Source: Asterella californica (taxonomy: Eukaryota > Streptophyta > Marchantiopsida > Marchantiales > Aytoniaceae). Taken from it: 64,000 nt of DNA. The DNA lies in assembly GCA_036924285.1 (NCBI GenBank), contig JAYKYS010000022.1, positions 868,001-932,000 of the forward strand, given 5' to 3'. The notes beneath the pieces are model-generated. The model was not told where the DNA came from, ran no database searches, and saw nothing but the letters and a program-made list of their open reading frames with translations. The position numbers were made by a program, and so were the translations under genes. Below are positions 1 to 12,769 of the stretch, one piece after another. Within the stretch, counting starts at the first letter, position 1. Each line of letters starts with the position of its first letter.

Positions 1-551
1 GCGCTTGTTTAGGAATTATAGTGAGTTAGCAAAGATGTTTGCAAAGTGCTAGCAATAAAGCTAAATTCAGCTTTCTTTTTCCTAAAGCTTGCACTCTCGC
101 GCTTGTATTCTTTTCCAAGACTAAAAGTACTTGATTCTTCAGTTCTCCGGTACCCTCATCCTAACTCTCCTGTTTTTCGTTGCATTTAAAAGGCACAATT
201 GGTCTCTGCGGTGCGCACGGCTCTCGACACGGCTGCGGGCCCTCTTTTGATGGCAGCTGGTTCAAGGTTGGCCGCTAGGGTATGATGAGCTACCATCTGA
301 CCATAACTCCAGTCAGTTGACAATATGATTATGATAATGAAGCTGATTAAGTGCGATATGTGCCGGTCCCTCGACGGTGGTAAAGGACATGGAACTTCTG
401 ATAACAGAAAACCGAGTCCATGTTCTATCGGTTGAATCAAAACTTAGAACATTTTCGCGTCTTACGCAGCACCTTCAGGAAGTGAATGGGTTGATCTGTA
501 TCGCAGATAATTACAAGTGGTGGGGCTAGTGGGGATCGTGCATTACTGCAG
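1..551. other. Intronic or upstream part of the SWEETIE-like gene
   Basis: No exon could be assigned with confidence here. The first exon I can align to the downstream protein begins at 552 after a TGCAG acceptor, so this stretch is probably intron plus perhaps one undetected exon of the same gene, which enters the window from the left. Short open frames on the minus strand (for example 186-440) have no recognisable similarity and look random. Confidence 0.5.
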
Positions 552-3500
552 CGTATGGTGAACTTATTGACTCAACCGTTGCTCAAGTGGGAAGATATTG
601 TCAATCCGAATTATGCTGAGTGGGTCGGCTGTAAGGTCTGTTCCCAAGTCGGCTGTCGGTTTGACTTCGTAAAGTCGTTCGCCCATATCATATACTGTAG
701 ACTTCGGGGAGTGTCGTAGTAGATAATTTTGTTTCATCTTGAATTTCGAACGTGCAGGTTCAAGTGAGTCTCCTAGGAGCTCATGCAGCTGTTAAGACGT
801 ATGCATTCGCAAGCTCTAAAGGGAGCTCTAAGAGCGCATCAGACGGTGATATTATACTTCCGCTTCTGAGCAAGCACGGAGATAAACTTGGTCGATACTG
901 GGTTGGTATTTTACGGGATTATACAGCTCTTCGATTGCACGCGACGGTGAAACTGCCGGTTAGTCCCTTGAAAGTTATAAGGTTAATTGAGTCAGGAAGC
1001 CGAGAAGATGTTATTGTGAGTGCTGCAAGTTTTGTCGAGTGTGTAATGTTTAAGTAATAGTGCTTTTACTGACGTTGCGAAGTCTAATATTTCTAAGCTG
1101 CGTTTGGTTCCTGAAGTTTATCCTGCCTGTACTTCAATGAGCCCAAGAGGGCTTTTCTTTGGGGCAGCTGCAAGGAAGAAGATAAGAGGGCATCCTAGTG
1201 GCCCTTTGAAAGTATAGTATCTTGCCGCAAGTTGTCATGCGGTACCAAATATTTGAACGAAATTAAGGACGCAATTATATAACTTTATGTAAGAAAAGTA
1301 GACCATTAAAACCTCTTTTCAGCGCTTACATTCTGATATTTCTTGCAGCCTGGATATCAACCCTTTATGGAGGGTATACAGCTATTATCGATTGCGTCTA
1401 TGGTGCTTCACTTCTTGTCCGAAGTTTGGCCAGTGGTTCTGGAAGCACTCACAGTGGACGCATATCCTGTGGGATCTTCTGGCGAGTCAGTTGAGTATGA
1501 ATCCTTGCGTGCCGGTGGCATTCAGCTGTCCCATGAAGACTTTAGGCAGATTTGGGCGCTCGCAATACTTGTGTTGAGTGAAGAGGATCATCTGGCTGGA
1601 GAAAGGAGACAGAGTTTCGTTACAAGCTTTCCTTCTGTAGATGCGAGATTTCGCGTGGATAAATATGAATTTACTCCTCAGCTTGCCGCGTTGCACTCAC
1701 TTCGAAGTCTTTGTTCGAAGGGCTTTTATAATCCAGGCATGCTTTCTGTTGAACTCTGCAAGGAGCTTGTGCAAGTAAGCGATCCATCTGTGCTTATCCA
1801 AATATCGGTTGGAAGAGTATGCGGAGAGTTATTGATGAGACTAGTGAGCGACACCAGAAGTCTATCTGTCGTCTCCAAGTGTAAACTGCACCCTAGATAT
1901 ACAAGTCCCGTCATTTCCGTCTTCTATTTCGTGTTGCCCGTATTGGGGGTACGTTGTGAGACATATTCTGCAATGGTCAGGGCTTATAGAGTCCTTATGG
2001 CTTGGGTTAAATGTGTTCGAGTTTTGTAGAGTGATACAGCCTCTACCAGGTAGGCTATATATATATGCTGGATTTTCTTCGTGCTGATAACATTGCAGTT
2101 AGTTGCGAGAAAAGAGAAAAGAAATCCTGAGAAACTTGAATACTTACCATAAATGTTAAGCAAGGCAGATATCCTTCGGGTGGATAGGTTACATAGGACA
2201 TCCTATTCCTAGATCTAGTGGGAGTATCCTTCATGCTTGTGAATTGAATCGGTACAAAATATCAGGAGACCGGATAAGTCCCTGTTAAGAAGCGGTGCTG
2301 TTTCTGAGATTACATATCTGGATTCTGTCGTTAGATGTCTACATTTCTTCTCCTTTCTTCTTGTTCTTGCTCGGTGTGTTAAATGCGCAAAAGGTTGGCG
2401 AACATTTACAACCCTCTTTGCTAGCAACTCACTATGTACTTCGCTGAGTTACCCTCGGTTAGAAACACTTGTCTAACTCTACCTAGCAAGTTAGCGCACA
2501 TTCGGCCCCTGGTTGGCATTTAATATGTACTTGGCCGGGTTACTTGCGGGTTACCTAAGTGCTAGAGCGTCGTCCTTGATAAAATCTGCCATTCTCGACG
2601 TATGAATATTATGTACTTTCGCTGGGCTATTTGCGTGCTACCTTAAAAGTGCTAGAGCGTCGTCCTTGATAAAATCTGCGATTCTCGACGTGCGAATATA
2701 TGTACTTCGCCGGGCTTTCTGGGTTTGGGGGGTACCTAATTGCGGGAGAGCGGGAGAGTAGTCTGATTCATTCTGCTAATACTCACGTACCAACATATGT
2801 AGGTATGGGTGTACACCTACTCATTACTTAAGCTCTAAGTGAATTCCTCAGCGTATTACCTGACGAAGAATGTATTTATTATTTGCAGGTTCTTTCGAAA
2901 CCGTTCTTAAATGTGAAGCCAAATGCTTCATATGCCGTATTAAGTGTCCTAGATCAGGTTTGCTGGAACTACACACCAATCTTGGAAATTCTTGTTTCCT
3001 TCGCTGACCTTTGATTAAGTCTCCGTTGCGGAATACAAGTGTTCTAATTGGACGTTCAGCAACTGACAGATGTCATGCTGGGTTATGCTGTACAGGTCGC
3101 TAAGTCGTGTCCTCATGGATATATCGATTGTAGGCCTATCGCCGTAAATATTACTGAACTGTGTATCGGGAATATCTTCCAATTTTTGACCAGGTATTGT
3201 GAAAGAATACGGTGTTGGAAGGATTATATAAACTATAATGAGAACATTAGGAACTGTGGCAACATATGTTCCTTAGGTGAATGCCATGAAAATTCTCCTG
3301 ATATTCAGTTGGTTCGATTCATCATATATGCGATACAAGATGTCAAGACAGAATGGAGTCTGTAGCGATGGTATTGGCCACCATAAAATTCAACAGTTAC
3401 ACCAACTTGTTTTTCTAAATTTCCCTTTATCAATTTTCATTAGTCTTGAAATTTGAAGGGGTTGTGCTGGTCAAGTCCGGTGGTGGTTAAAAATATCAAA

Positions 3501-6500
3501 ATGTTTTTCACAAATAAACCATCACTGTAATGTGAAACGATTCTCATGTTGTTTCGCCCTGACTGGCAAATTATCGAAGGGCATAAACTCTTATAGTACC
3601 ACTCACCAAGACACAGCAGCCAATTGAGAATCATAATGAGAGTGCTCTTTGACAAGTTCTTGACTTGCATTGGTAACAGAAGCGGAAAACCTATCACCGT
3701 AAAAGCGGATGAAGTTGAGAGGATAATTTCGAATGCTTTAGATACTCTCGGGAATCTTGTGAATCATCTGAACGCAGAGGTATGTCTTCTTGACCTTGTT
3801 TTCAGTATTTATCGGACACGACTGTTCGGAAGGAATATTGTAACCACCTCTTGATCCTTATCTTACTAGGAGACTAAATGTTAAATGTTTGAGACGCGTG
3901 TTAGCCATGTGAGATTTATCTCCTCGTGGGTCACAAACGGGATCGTCTTACATGTTCTTCTGACTCCCTGCGCAGCAGTCTCATTCTTACAACTTGTTGC
4001 TCGTGTCTGAAGAAACTTTGGACTTTTCTGGCTTGTTAGGTTCAGGAAGTGCTGCTACCTCAGATGCTCTCTGCAGGATTAAAGATTCTGAACCTGGTAC
4101 CAGTGGATGGCGTCCTGGTTCCATCCGTCGTGAGTTTCATCACAAATGTGACGGTAGCAACAGCCAAACCTGTCCAAGGTATGGTTGTCACAACTGGTCG
4201 ACTGTACTTGTTGATGTTTCCATATACTTTAGCGTTATCTTTTCTTTGCATTCAATCAGCAAACTTATCCTTATGGCTACTATTACGTACTGTCGTGATT
4301 CTTTTGATCATCACTATTGTAAGTTGCTAGTTACAGCCATCCAATTGATAATTTTAACTTGAGACCTTCGACTGTACTAGGCCAAAACTCTTCTGAAGAG
4401 ATCGATTTGACGCGAAGGGCATCAATTCTCGCGGCTGCCGTGGAGAGCTTGGCGAAAGATTCCGTCGATCATGCAGAACAAGTATCTGAAGGAGCTGATG
4501 GGACAGAACAAATGACAGCGCAAGTTTCGCCTAAACGTTTGGAACTTCTTTTAGGGGTAATGATATCAATTGTTCGATCCATTCCTGCGGACACTGGTTC
4601 TGAGGATACTGGTCCTCTTCTGAAAAGGGCAGCTCAAGGAAGGTGCATCAGCTGTCTACGCTGGTTCCTTTCCAACCAGAACATCCAGGTATAAGTTTGC
4701 ACCATCTGGCAGATATCGAAGACAATCATAGCTGCCACTTAAATATACGTAACCTCAGTTATCCTCAAGCAGCTCATGTGAATAGAGGCTGTACTGGTTA
4801 CTTTTCTCTCTAATCTTTGCTTCATACGTCTTGAATAAGAATGGCTCTGTAGCTAGTGATATGCATCGCTCGATTGTGTTATGGTGCAGATGCAGCTGGT
4901 AGCCCTGCAAAATCTCAGGACGGTGGTACGAGTAGGTTCAGCAGAAGAGAAAGGTGGAAATTCGCGCGCTTGGGCCCTGATACTTCTTCGGGCTCTTGGA
5001 GCCGATGTGACCCAAGTAGTGTATAATGCGACGCAGGTTTGCACATTAACCATTCACTAGAGTCCTGCATCTCTTGATTGGATAAATATCGCGAATGTGC
5101 TTGCATCGTTGAAGATTATATGTCTGCTGTTGAACCCTTGTCCGCCCACTCCAGCGGAGAAGCAAGGCAAGACTTTCGCTAAAAAAACTTTATTTTGCAG
5201 AAACCTATTACATCAGCTTCGGCAGCTGCAGTTGGTGAATGTTTGAAGCTACTTATTTTGATGTACTCCTTAGTTGAAGGTGACGAGGCACAGCAGAATG
5301 TTCTGCATTTGCTTTTGCCTGCAGTAATTGCCGCTGCTTCTTTCCAAAATCGGGGCTCGTCACAGGTGAATGCAGACCCCAATTTCCGGAGTCTTTCTTA
5401 AGTATATGATTCTGTTTTGTTTCGAGAATTGCCTCTAACCTGTACTTTCATCATGGTTGAGAATCTGGTGTTGTAAATGCTGGTTCGATTATTCGGGGAT
5501 GCCTCATGTTTGCTTCCCCAGACGATGTATATTGTGTTTCTGTACGTTATGTTTGTCATTAACTAGATAACTTGACTTTCTAGACTAGTCATTTCTGGAC
5601 TAGGACGTCTAGGCCATTGTAACCTGTGTTCTAAACTTCGCTTGTTCAGTGCTACTGTTCTTTCAAAAGTTATCTAGATCCTAGATCTACGACCTTCGTA
5701 AGTACTTTAGCTCCATTTACTGGACTTACTCTCGTAATGGTCCTCTAGTTATAGTTCTTTAAAGTCTAACTTGCAGGTTCAGTTTCAAGTTTAAGTTCAG
5801 GCATTATGGCGGCTCTTAAACCTTACTTCTCCGCACATAACCCTAACCATACAGACCTAATTATCGATATAAACAACAGGGTAGACACCTTCTCCACCTC
5901 AGGCACTACCTTCTCCACCTCTACTGCGAAGCATCCCTCGACTTCTAGGTGGGGCTCACTCACAGGCTACTTTCCAGTACGGCACTTTCAATTCTTTTGC
6001 TCTTCTCACGAATTTCATTCTCTCCTACACTACATCGCTGTTTGCAGTCTCTCTGTCAACCTCATTGATCTACCACTGCACAAAGACTGGGAGTTTGCCC
6101 TCAGATGTCCCGGAACTGAACAGAAACTCCTGGACCGACTAAGGCCCTGATGAGTCGGTTAAGTCTTCATCTGATTGACTACTTTCCTACTCATCTACAG
6201 CCTAACCCTCTCTGTTGGGTGCTGATGAAGTCAGAGAGCAGGTTGAGGTGCATGCGACGGGAGTGTGTTCTGCTACATGCTCCGAGTGTATATTGTGGTA
6301 ATTGGGTTCTTGAGTGTACACCTACTCAGTACCTAAATGCATCAGTGATGGACGGGCAAAAATACATTCTTCAGTGAATACCTCTGTCTGGCTCCTCCCT
6401 GTATTCACTCACTAAATCTGTGCTCCTCAACTCACTTCAACTATCTCTCTCCTGCGGAGGATTCTTTGGCTATCTGTATCTACGTTTTGCCTTGATAGCC

Positions 6501-9090
6501 TTCGCTTATTTCAAGATTGTACTATGCAAAACTAGTTTGTCTTCATTTCTGCATGGGGGTTAAATTTGGTTTTTACATTAGAAGCGATCAGACTGCAGCA
6601 GTACATATTGCATTTGTTTTCTTGTCATTGCTCTGTCACATTCGACTTCATACCAAGGGGAACCTTTTGTGGAAATGTGATTCGCACTACACATTCCCAT
6701 CGGCACACCCTCCGGTTATAAAATAATTCGCTAACTCCAGTCGGCATGTTAGCCCACATTCGGCCCCTATTGATTCTCACTGTGTACTTTGGCTTGGCTA
6801 CTTGCGTGATACCCCTATACTAGAGAGTGGTCCTTGAGCATATCTGCCATTCTCGACTAGATAACTTGCCCTTCATGCACTATGTTTATCGGCTTCTCGC
6901 TCTATATTACAGTTATAGCTGCTCTCTCGCACAGATCGTTAGGCATCGCATTTTGTACTTGTCTTGTGTCCTGCACCTACCTAGGGGTACCATCTTGGAA
7001 ATGTACTCTCCCTGCATGTTTCCTCTTGGCCCTACCTCGGTTATATACATTCGCTTACTTCTCGAACGAAGTGGTCCTTGAGTGATCCTTGAACATATCT
7101 GCCATTCTCGACGTATGAATATAACTTCTCAAACCAAGTTAGCATACATGTTACCACTTTTTGTTACTCACTTTATACTTGCATGGGTTCAAAACTATTT
7201 GGGGGTTACCTAAGTGTGCGGGGGGAGTTACTGTTTTCTCAAGAAACTGCTTTACCCGCGTACCATTATAAATGATTCTGGTTTACAGTTAGCTGGTGCT
7301 GGACCTACATCCAAGTTTGTTCAAAGGAGATATTGTCACTTCTTTTCTCAGCCATTTCTAGAACTGTCTTCCTGTGCTGTCATCAGAAGGGGAATTAACC
7401 GGGTTGGCTTGTAAGATCCTCGTCAAGCGTTTCCTGTTTTTCTAGGTTTCTTCCTCGACAATGTGTGATCGTCTTGGCCCATTATCCGGTATCTTGGAAA
7501 TATTGCTGACTTTTGAAGTTATCTGTCTCCTTCTGTGCAGGCTTCGAATACGCTTACAGCGGCCGCTGTGAAGCTTGTCACACATCTGGCATCTGTTCCA
7601 TCTTCTGCAGCACAATTCAGGACTGTTTTGCTGGAAATGCCACCTGAATCGCGGCAACAGCTGCAGGTACGCTTCATATTTCTCTGTGCTTATCTGGGAA
7701 GTCGAAATCAACGTACTCTTCACGTTGTCCTTCATTTGATTGTTGTGCCTTGTTAGAGAAAATATATGTTGTACCCTCATGAGCGGTTCGTTTGAGTGTT
7801 ATGATTTGTTTGATGAATCTATGCTGTATCTTCATGAGCACACGTTCGTCCTCATCCTGTCAATTTGCGTCGTCAAACAGCTGTAAGGTTACGTCTGAAA
7901 AATCATTCAACCTACATCTCGACTGTCAACTTCTTAGTTTCATCCTTTTAGAAGCCTCCTTGCGTAACAAAAGGATCAGTATACAGAAGAAGTGGAAGCA
8001 TGTCATAAATGGTTCTTGGTAGCGGTTATTAGTCACTGGCTGGCTTACATCGGGGTTTTGCTCTTCACTTTCTTCTTATCTTGTCGCGCTTCTGCATTTC
8101 GACATCGGTAGGTTCTGCAGCGGTTCTGCAAGATGTTATGAAGGTTTTCAACTCTTGGAGAATATTGTGATGCAGGCCATTATTAAAGCATCTATGTCAC
8201 AGCAGCCTTCCAGTTCCAGGGTTCCTGCTCCAGCACCTGCAATGTTGCCACCACCGAAGCTTTTTACGCCAGCCATACCTAGTGGCGGAGTGGGCCTCAT
8301 TCCACCTCCAAACAGCTCCTCGCCCCTCCCTCAGGCAATTCCAGCAGCACCGCAGTCTTCCCAAGTTGATGAGTTTGATGATAATGACGACGACTGGGAT
8401 GACTTTCAGGAAGGATCGCAAGATGTTACGTCCTCTGTTTCGACATCTGATGTCAACAAAGTACAGGAGATCAGCGGTCTTCCACCATTTCCAGCTAGTC
8501 CTTCGGACGGGACGAGTGTTCTAGAAGCAAAAGAAGATGGGAGCTTGGACGAAGATTTTGATGACTTCGAGGCATCTTCTGCACCCTGTGTACCCGAGAA
8601 CTTGAATACAGATGTTGTATCGTCAACTAGTCCTCGGATGGGAGAAGTAGATGATGACCAGGATGCAGCGGGATCCGCCACAGCTTCTGGAACTCCTGAA
8701 AGAGTTGTCTCTGATTCTGACTCGAAACCCGAAGTCGGTGTAAACCCTATTTCACTGGAATCAGCAGAGGCTGAAGATGCACCTTGTGTTCACAATCCAC
8801 CTCACTTTGAATCAACACATTCAGCAACATCTGAACATGACGTTGAAAGCAAGCAAATTGGTGGAGTCAATTTGGATTCCACCTCTAGCGTTGATTCAGT
8901 ATCGAACAGCCATGGTAGTGTGTCTGTCCAAGAAGCAGATACGGACCCTGATCATGTGACCGAAGAGTCATCAGACGTCAAAGATTGTCACCTGTCAGTA
9001 GATGCTCCTGCATCCAGCGTAGAAAGCAGTGAATCTGAAATAAATATAGACCATGAACATTTAGCATCCCGGCCAGTAAGTTTTCTGTAG
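552..9090 (+). CDS. SWEETIE: SWEETIE/HEATR5-like HEAT-repeat protein, C-terminal part (multi-exon)
   Basis: This is the 3' part of a large HEAT-repeat protein of the plant SWEETIE, animal HEATR5 and yeast Laa1 family. Family members bind clathrin/AP-1 adaptors at the trans-Golgi; Arabidopsis SWEETIE affects sugar status and growth. Exons read by eye, all phase-compatible: 552-635, 758-958, 1349-1774, 2889-2957 (or to 2993), 3060-3193, 3620-3779, 4040-4178, 4381-4688, 4890-5036, 5201-5365, 7541-7666, 8176-9090. Diagnostic stretches are LPLLSKHGDKLGRYW in the second exon, GYQPFMEGIQ and EVWPVVLEAL in the third, and AAVKLVTHLASVPSSAAQF plus MPPESRQQLQ near the end. The last exon opens with a Pro-rich linker and then an acidic, Ser-rich tail. 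That tail holds DDDWDDFQ (about 8383-8409) and DEDFDDFE (about 8548-8571), both W/FxxF-in-acid motifs like those that bind adaptor ear domains. The gene starts outside the window. Exon edges at 2957/2993 and the 3' end are the least certain. Confidence 0.85.
1775..2888 (+). repeat. Intron with a 90-bp tandem duplication
   Basis: This long SWEETIE intron contains two copies, 90 bp apart, of a unit including GCTAGAGCGTCGTCC (2561 and 2651) followed by an AAAATCTGC(C/G)ATTCTCGACG core. Related but diverged units recur in the later large intron (about 6735-7130). A CACATTCGGCCCC motif (about 2500) also recurs there (about 6755). No coding potential is recognised. Confidence 0.6.
5366..7540 (+). 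repeat. Large 2.2-kb SWEETIE intron with repeats related to the 2.5-kb intron
   Basis: The splice phase across this interval is preserved (exon ending 5365 to exon starting 7541, both phase 0). The interior has units sharing CATATCTGCCATTCTCGAC (about 6840 and 7098) with the intron at 2.5-2.7 kb. Open frames here, including a 114-codon one at 5806-6150, have no recognisable similarity and probably belong to decayed transposon or repeat DNA. Confidence 0.6.
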
Positions 9091-9095
9091 CAGAC

Positions 9096-9404
9096 ATGTC
9101 CGAGGACACTAGTAAGACGGGTAAAGTTGAAAGCGTTGGTGAGACTTGTCAGGAATCCTTGAGCACGAGACTTGATAGTAACAAACAACATTTACACAAG
9201 GAAGATAGTGTGGAACTGATTGATGTAGAGAACGAGACTCACATGAACAATGAATATGGTGATATCGCAGAGAAAGAGGCCGTGAGTAAAGGTAAACAAG
9301 AGGATGTAGATTCCGCCGGTGATGTCCATGTGACTTCTGAAAGTGCGGGGTCAACCTTGAGAAATGGTGGTGAACGGGAAGGCGAGGAATCTGCTTTGAG
9401 GTAA
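9096..9404 (+). CDS. Probable continuation of the SWEETIE acidic tail, in a shifted frame
   Basis: A 102-codon frame follows directly after the last SWEETIE exon and has the same Glu/Asp/Ser-rich, low-complexity character (SEDTSKTGKVESVGETC and so on). It is in a different frame from the preceding 8176-9090 ORF, whose TAG stop lies at 9088-9090. A GTAAGT at about 9076 would be a strong donor, but no intron long enough to be spliced lies between it and this ORF. The simplest reading is a small indel or sequencing error near 9076-9096, or an unrecognised splice. The frame ends beside TTGAG/GTAACG, a plausible donor, so more exons may follow (a candidate acceptor TTGCAG ends at 9967). Alternatively SWEETIE simply stops at 9090 and this is 3' UTR. 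Confidence 0.4.
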   Translation: MSEDTSKTGKVESVGETCQESLSTRLDSNKQHLHKEDSVELIDVENETHMNNEYGDIAEKEAVSKGKQEDVDSAGDVHVTSESAGSTLRNGGEREGEESALR

Positions 9405-11490
9405 CGCATTCATTACCTTCCCTATTACTTGACTTTGAGTAACTTTCTTCGAATCTGCGTATGTTCTGAGAAGAAAGCATGTACACTCACAGAAACCGAC
9501 CATTTGGGATCTTCCGGAAAAGCCTCGTTTGCTTCTGCTGTCAAGAAAAACTGAAGAAGGGTCGTGAAGAGAATATCGCTTGAAAATGGACATGACCTTC
9601 TGTTCATAGAGACGAACTCAGGCAGACTTTCATACTCCAGAAACTTTATTCAGTTAACTGTAACAGCCTAAAACGTCGGCAGTTGCTCCAGTAGGTCCAA
9701 AAGTTCTCTATGCTCTTGAAACGAAGAAGTTGAGTCAAGAACAGGAACTGTTCTCATCGTAACCTTTTGGTTTGGTAACTGAGTGAGTTTAAGGAGCTGT
9801 GGGTTGTAGCAGTGTATCCGTTTCTGCATCCACCCACTTTGTACATTCTGTCCATAACAGGTCAGTATATATCTGGGGATAAGGTTTAGTTGTTGCAAAG
9901 CTTACACATCGTTACTTAAAATATGTTATCCATCTCTGTTTGATTGCCCGCAACTATTTGATTGCAGAGCGGCAAAGACCACCCAGGGATAGAGCTTGGG
10001 ATTGTTTTATGTATATCCTTCTCCGTGAGTAGGGAGTTGACAGCGTTGTGCGGCGGCCGAATTTGTATACGAAGATAACGGGTGACATCGTGGCCAGAAT
10101 AGAGCTTTTAAGAGAAACAGTTGAGTTTAGACGACCTGCTATAGATAAGACAACCTGTCGGTCACCTCGATTTATTGAGGGTCTATCTGAGGGTTCTGAA
10201 TTGCGTCCAGAGGTTGCACTGGAAGTTTGAAATATGAATGGTAGATGTTTCTTACACTTGGTTCACTTGTTAGAAAGAATACTTCGAAGCTTGAAGGTTG
10301 GCTTAGTTGCTAAGCCAGTTTGAGCTTAGGACTTGCAGAGCTAGCTCCTCGTTTTCGATTAGTGAAGTGGAGTTTTAAGAGCGGCTCCTTAAGAGTACAC
10401 CATTACTGCAAAGTTTCAGTGACCCGACGTACACCTACGTCCTGCTATGAGTCATAAGGAGGTTGCTTCAAATATTAAAGCCTGTACATGAGTGTGTATG
10501 TTTAGTTTCTTTCCTTTTGTTCTCAGACAATCTACACGGCATAAATTTTGGTGAATCGTATTTCTTGTCAATTCTCTCGGCTCCGCTGAATTCGACCTCG
10601 TGCAGAACTTGAGAAACGTACGACTATAGTAGCTTAAAGTTGAATGCTCGTAGAGAGTCCCTCCATGGATAGTAGTAACTTTAACGCCTTCGGATTCTGG
10701 TTCAGTAGCAAGTTCGAGAAGTGTTGTCACTGCCTAGTGGCACTGTACCAAGAATGACGTGTGAGCGATGACGGCTGATGGGTTGATGCCTTGATGGGTG
10801 ATATATCCAAGAGGCCGGCCGGAGTACCGGCTGCGAACAGGGTGTCAACCAGTTTTCCGTGGATTTTTCCGACGGTCCGAACGACCGTGCGACCGCACTG
10901 CCAAAGGCTTAAACACTTTTTGTTGAAGTGATAATGCCCCGCAGCCGGAGGAGACGCGTAACATGGTTGGATTGCACTCGTAGCCTGACACCCCGGGGTG
11001 TGCATTCTAAGCGTAGGACGAAAACTGAAAGGCCACGCTTGGACGCTTGGACAAACAACGGACCAAGACGCAGAAACGAGCAGACCTTTGAACCTTTGAA
11101 TAAACTTTGCACTGACGGAGTCAGTCCGACGCCAGGGAGTTAAAAGTTTACACCAAGTGTAACATAAAAGAAATATTATTTGTCACTAAACCCCAATTTC
11201 TTTCCAGCCTGATCACTCGGTTCTTGTAAAGTTTACAAAATAGACAGTAGCCAAAAGAAACACGAAAAATTGTGAGTTTAGTTTACGAAATAGTTGTTTA
11301 GTAGTTGCTCAAACAACTAATAACCAATAACAACGTTACCCCCTGAATCTCCGATCTTCTTCCGGTTCACACCGAGACTGGCATAAGGACCAGGAATGTG
11401 CATGTTATCTGCCACTCCGTGTCTGTCTGACGTCTGCACGCGGTTCTTGACAGGACATTGAGAACGTAGCACGCTTGAACGGTGAGCGTT
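9405..11490. other. Intergenic/3' flank of SWEETIE, no recognised gene
   Basis: I see possible further 3' exons or UTR of the SWEETIE gene near 9.97-10.23 kb but no family signature. From about 11.15 kb the sequence leads into a decayed PIF/Harbinger element on the minus strand. No terminal inverted repeat could be found by eye. Confidence 0.4.
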
Positions 11491-12569
11491 CTCTATTCGA
11501 GTGAACTAGTTGTACCCAGTTGCAAAGTCTGCCGTCTTCCTTCCAATACTCCGAAAGTCTGCTCTGTGCACAATCGGCCTCGGAGTTGTCGCTCAGTGAA
11601 TAACATCTGAAGGCCGGTCGAGTAAGGGTTGAGGCTGTAAGGCATTACTAAAGATGTTAATGTGGTTAGATGGTTATCCATCTTTAGCTAAATCTTTGGT
11701 GCATAACATAACCTGCATCACCCTACACGTAAGGACGCCGGGAAGGCCACACGAAATGTCCAGAAAAGCTCCGACAGTGTCACAAATTCTTTGTAACAAG
11801 AAGGAATGATATCACTTTCTGTTAAAATACATCCCCGCATCTTGCTGGGGGGCTCGGATACGACTGTGAGTGCCATCAATAGCTCCTTGTACATTTGCTA
11901 ATCCGCATTTCCCGAAAAACTTAGCTGATACTTGCGCCATCTGGTCAGCTTGGGGCCATTGTAGGTATTGTGGTCCAAGAACTCGATTAATCCCTCTACT
12001 ACCTCATGCATTATCTCTTGCACAGTGGACTTACCAATACCAAATCTCTCACCAACACTAAATTAGTTATGACCGGTTGTTAGCCTAAGCACAGCAGCGA
12101 TCCGAACTTCTCAAGAACCGCGTTACGAAATTTGGTATCTGACCTGCTAACCTGAAGTGCAATTGCTCTAACAATATGCAAAAACATTCGCTTAGGCATA
12201 CGTAGAGTCTGAACCCATCGATCATCATCATAAGAATGTTATAAGAAATAATCAAACCAAATGAGAGACTCTTTTCTACCCACCAGCGTCCAACGTGCAC
12301 GGTTGTCTCATACTCACAAGAGCCGACTGACAAAACATCAAAAGTCAAGACCGAGAGGAGTGGAATTCACATAGAGCTACCTCAGCCTGTTCATCTTCAT
12401 CATCAAGCTCAAGGACTACATTTGCAGCCAATGTAGCTACCGTGATGACAAAACTCATCTCGCAAGTACCACCTGTACACATACACAGAGAGCCGGATCG
12501 AAAAATGTGCTCAAGCTCTGTGGTCGCTCTTTCAAAGAACACTAATTCATTGAAACGAAACATGGTCAA
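11490..12569 (-). pseudogene. PIF/Harbinger transposase (DDE_Tnp_4), decayed copy A
   Basis: Read from 12569 down to 11490, the minus strand gives, in shifting frames, the same order of blocks as the better copy at 40.2-41.6 kb. First comes an N-terminal patch (VITVATLAANVVLELDDEDE, 12345-12569). Then a WWVEKSLSF block (12085-12348), GLANVQGAIDGTH with the first catalytic Asp (about 11866-11945), and FTERQLRGRLCTEQTFGVL with the catalytic Glu (11493-11681). The blocks lie in different frames with stops between them, so it is non-functional. PIF/Harbinger transposases cut and paste DNA through a DDE triad and need a MYB/SANT-like partner; remnants of that partner lie immediately upstream at 12.77-13.82 kb. 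Confidence 0.75.
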
Positions 12570-12769
12570 GTTGAACTATACAGCAATCTCGATGCAAAAG
12601 TACAAGAGTACAGCAAAAAAAGATCGCTTGGTCATTCACCCCAACAGTAAATTTCTGGTTCGTTTCACTCAGCCACTCGGACCGGACATTCTATCTGCGA
12701 TCCTATCCAAGCTCTTGGCCATCTGACCCAAACATTACATAGACTATCTGAGCGGTACTTGGCTGAATC

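Noticed and set aside
5806..6150. 114-codon ORF inside the large SWEETIE intron
   Set aside because: No recognisable domain, no sign of its own promoter or splice sites, and it lies in repeat-rich intron sequence.
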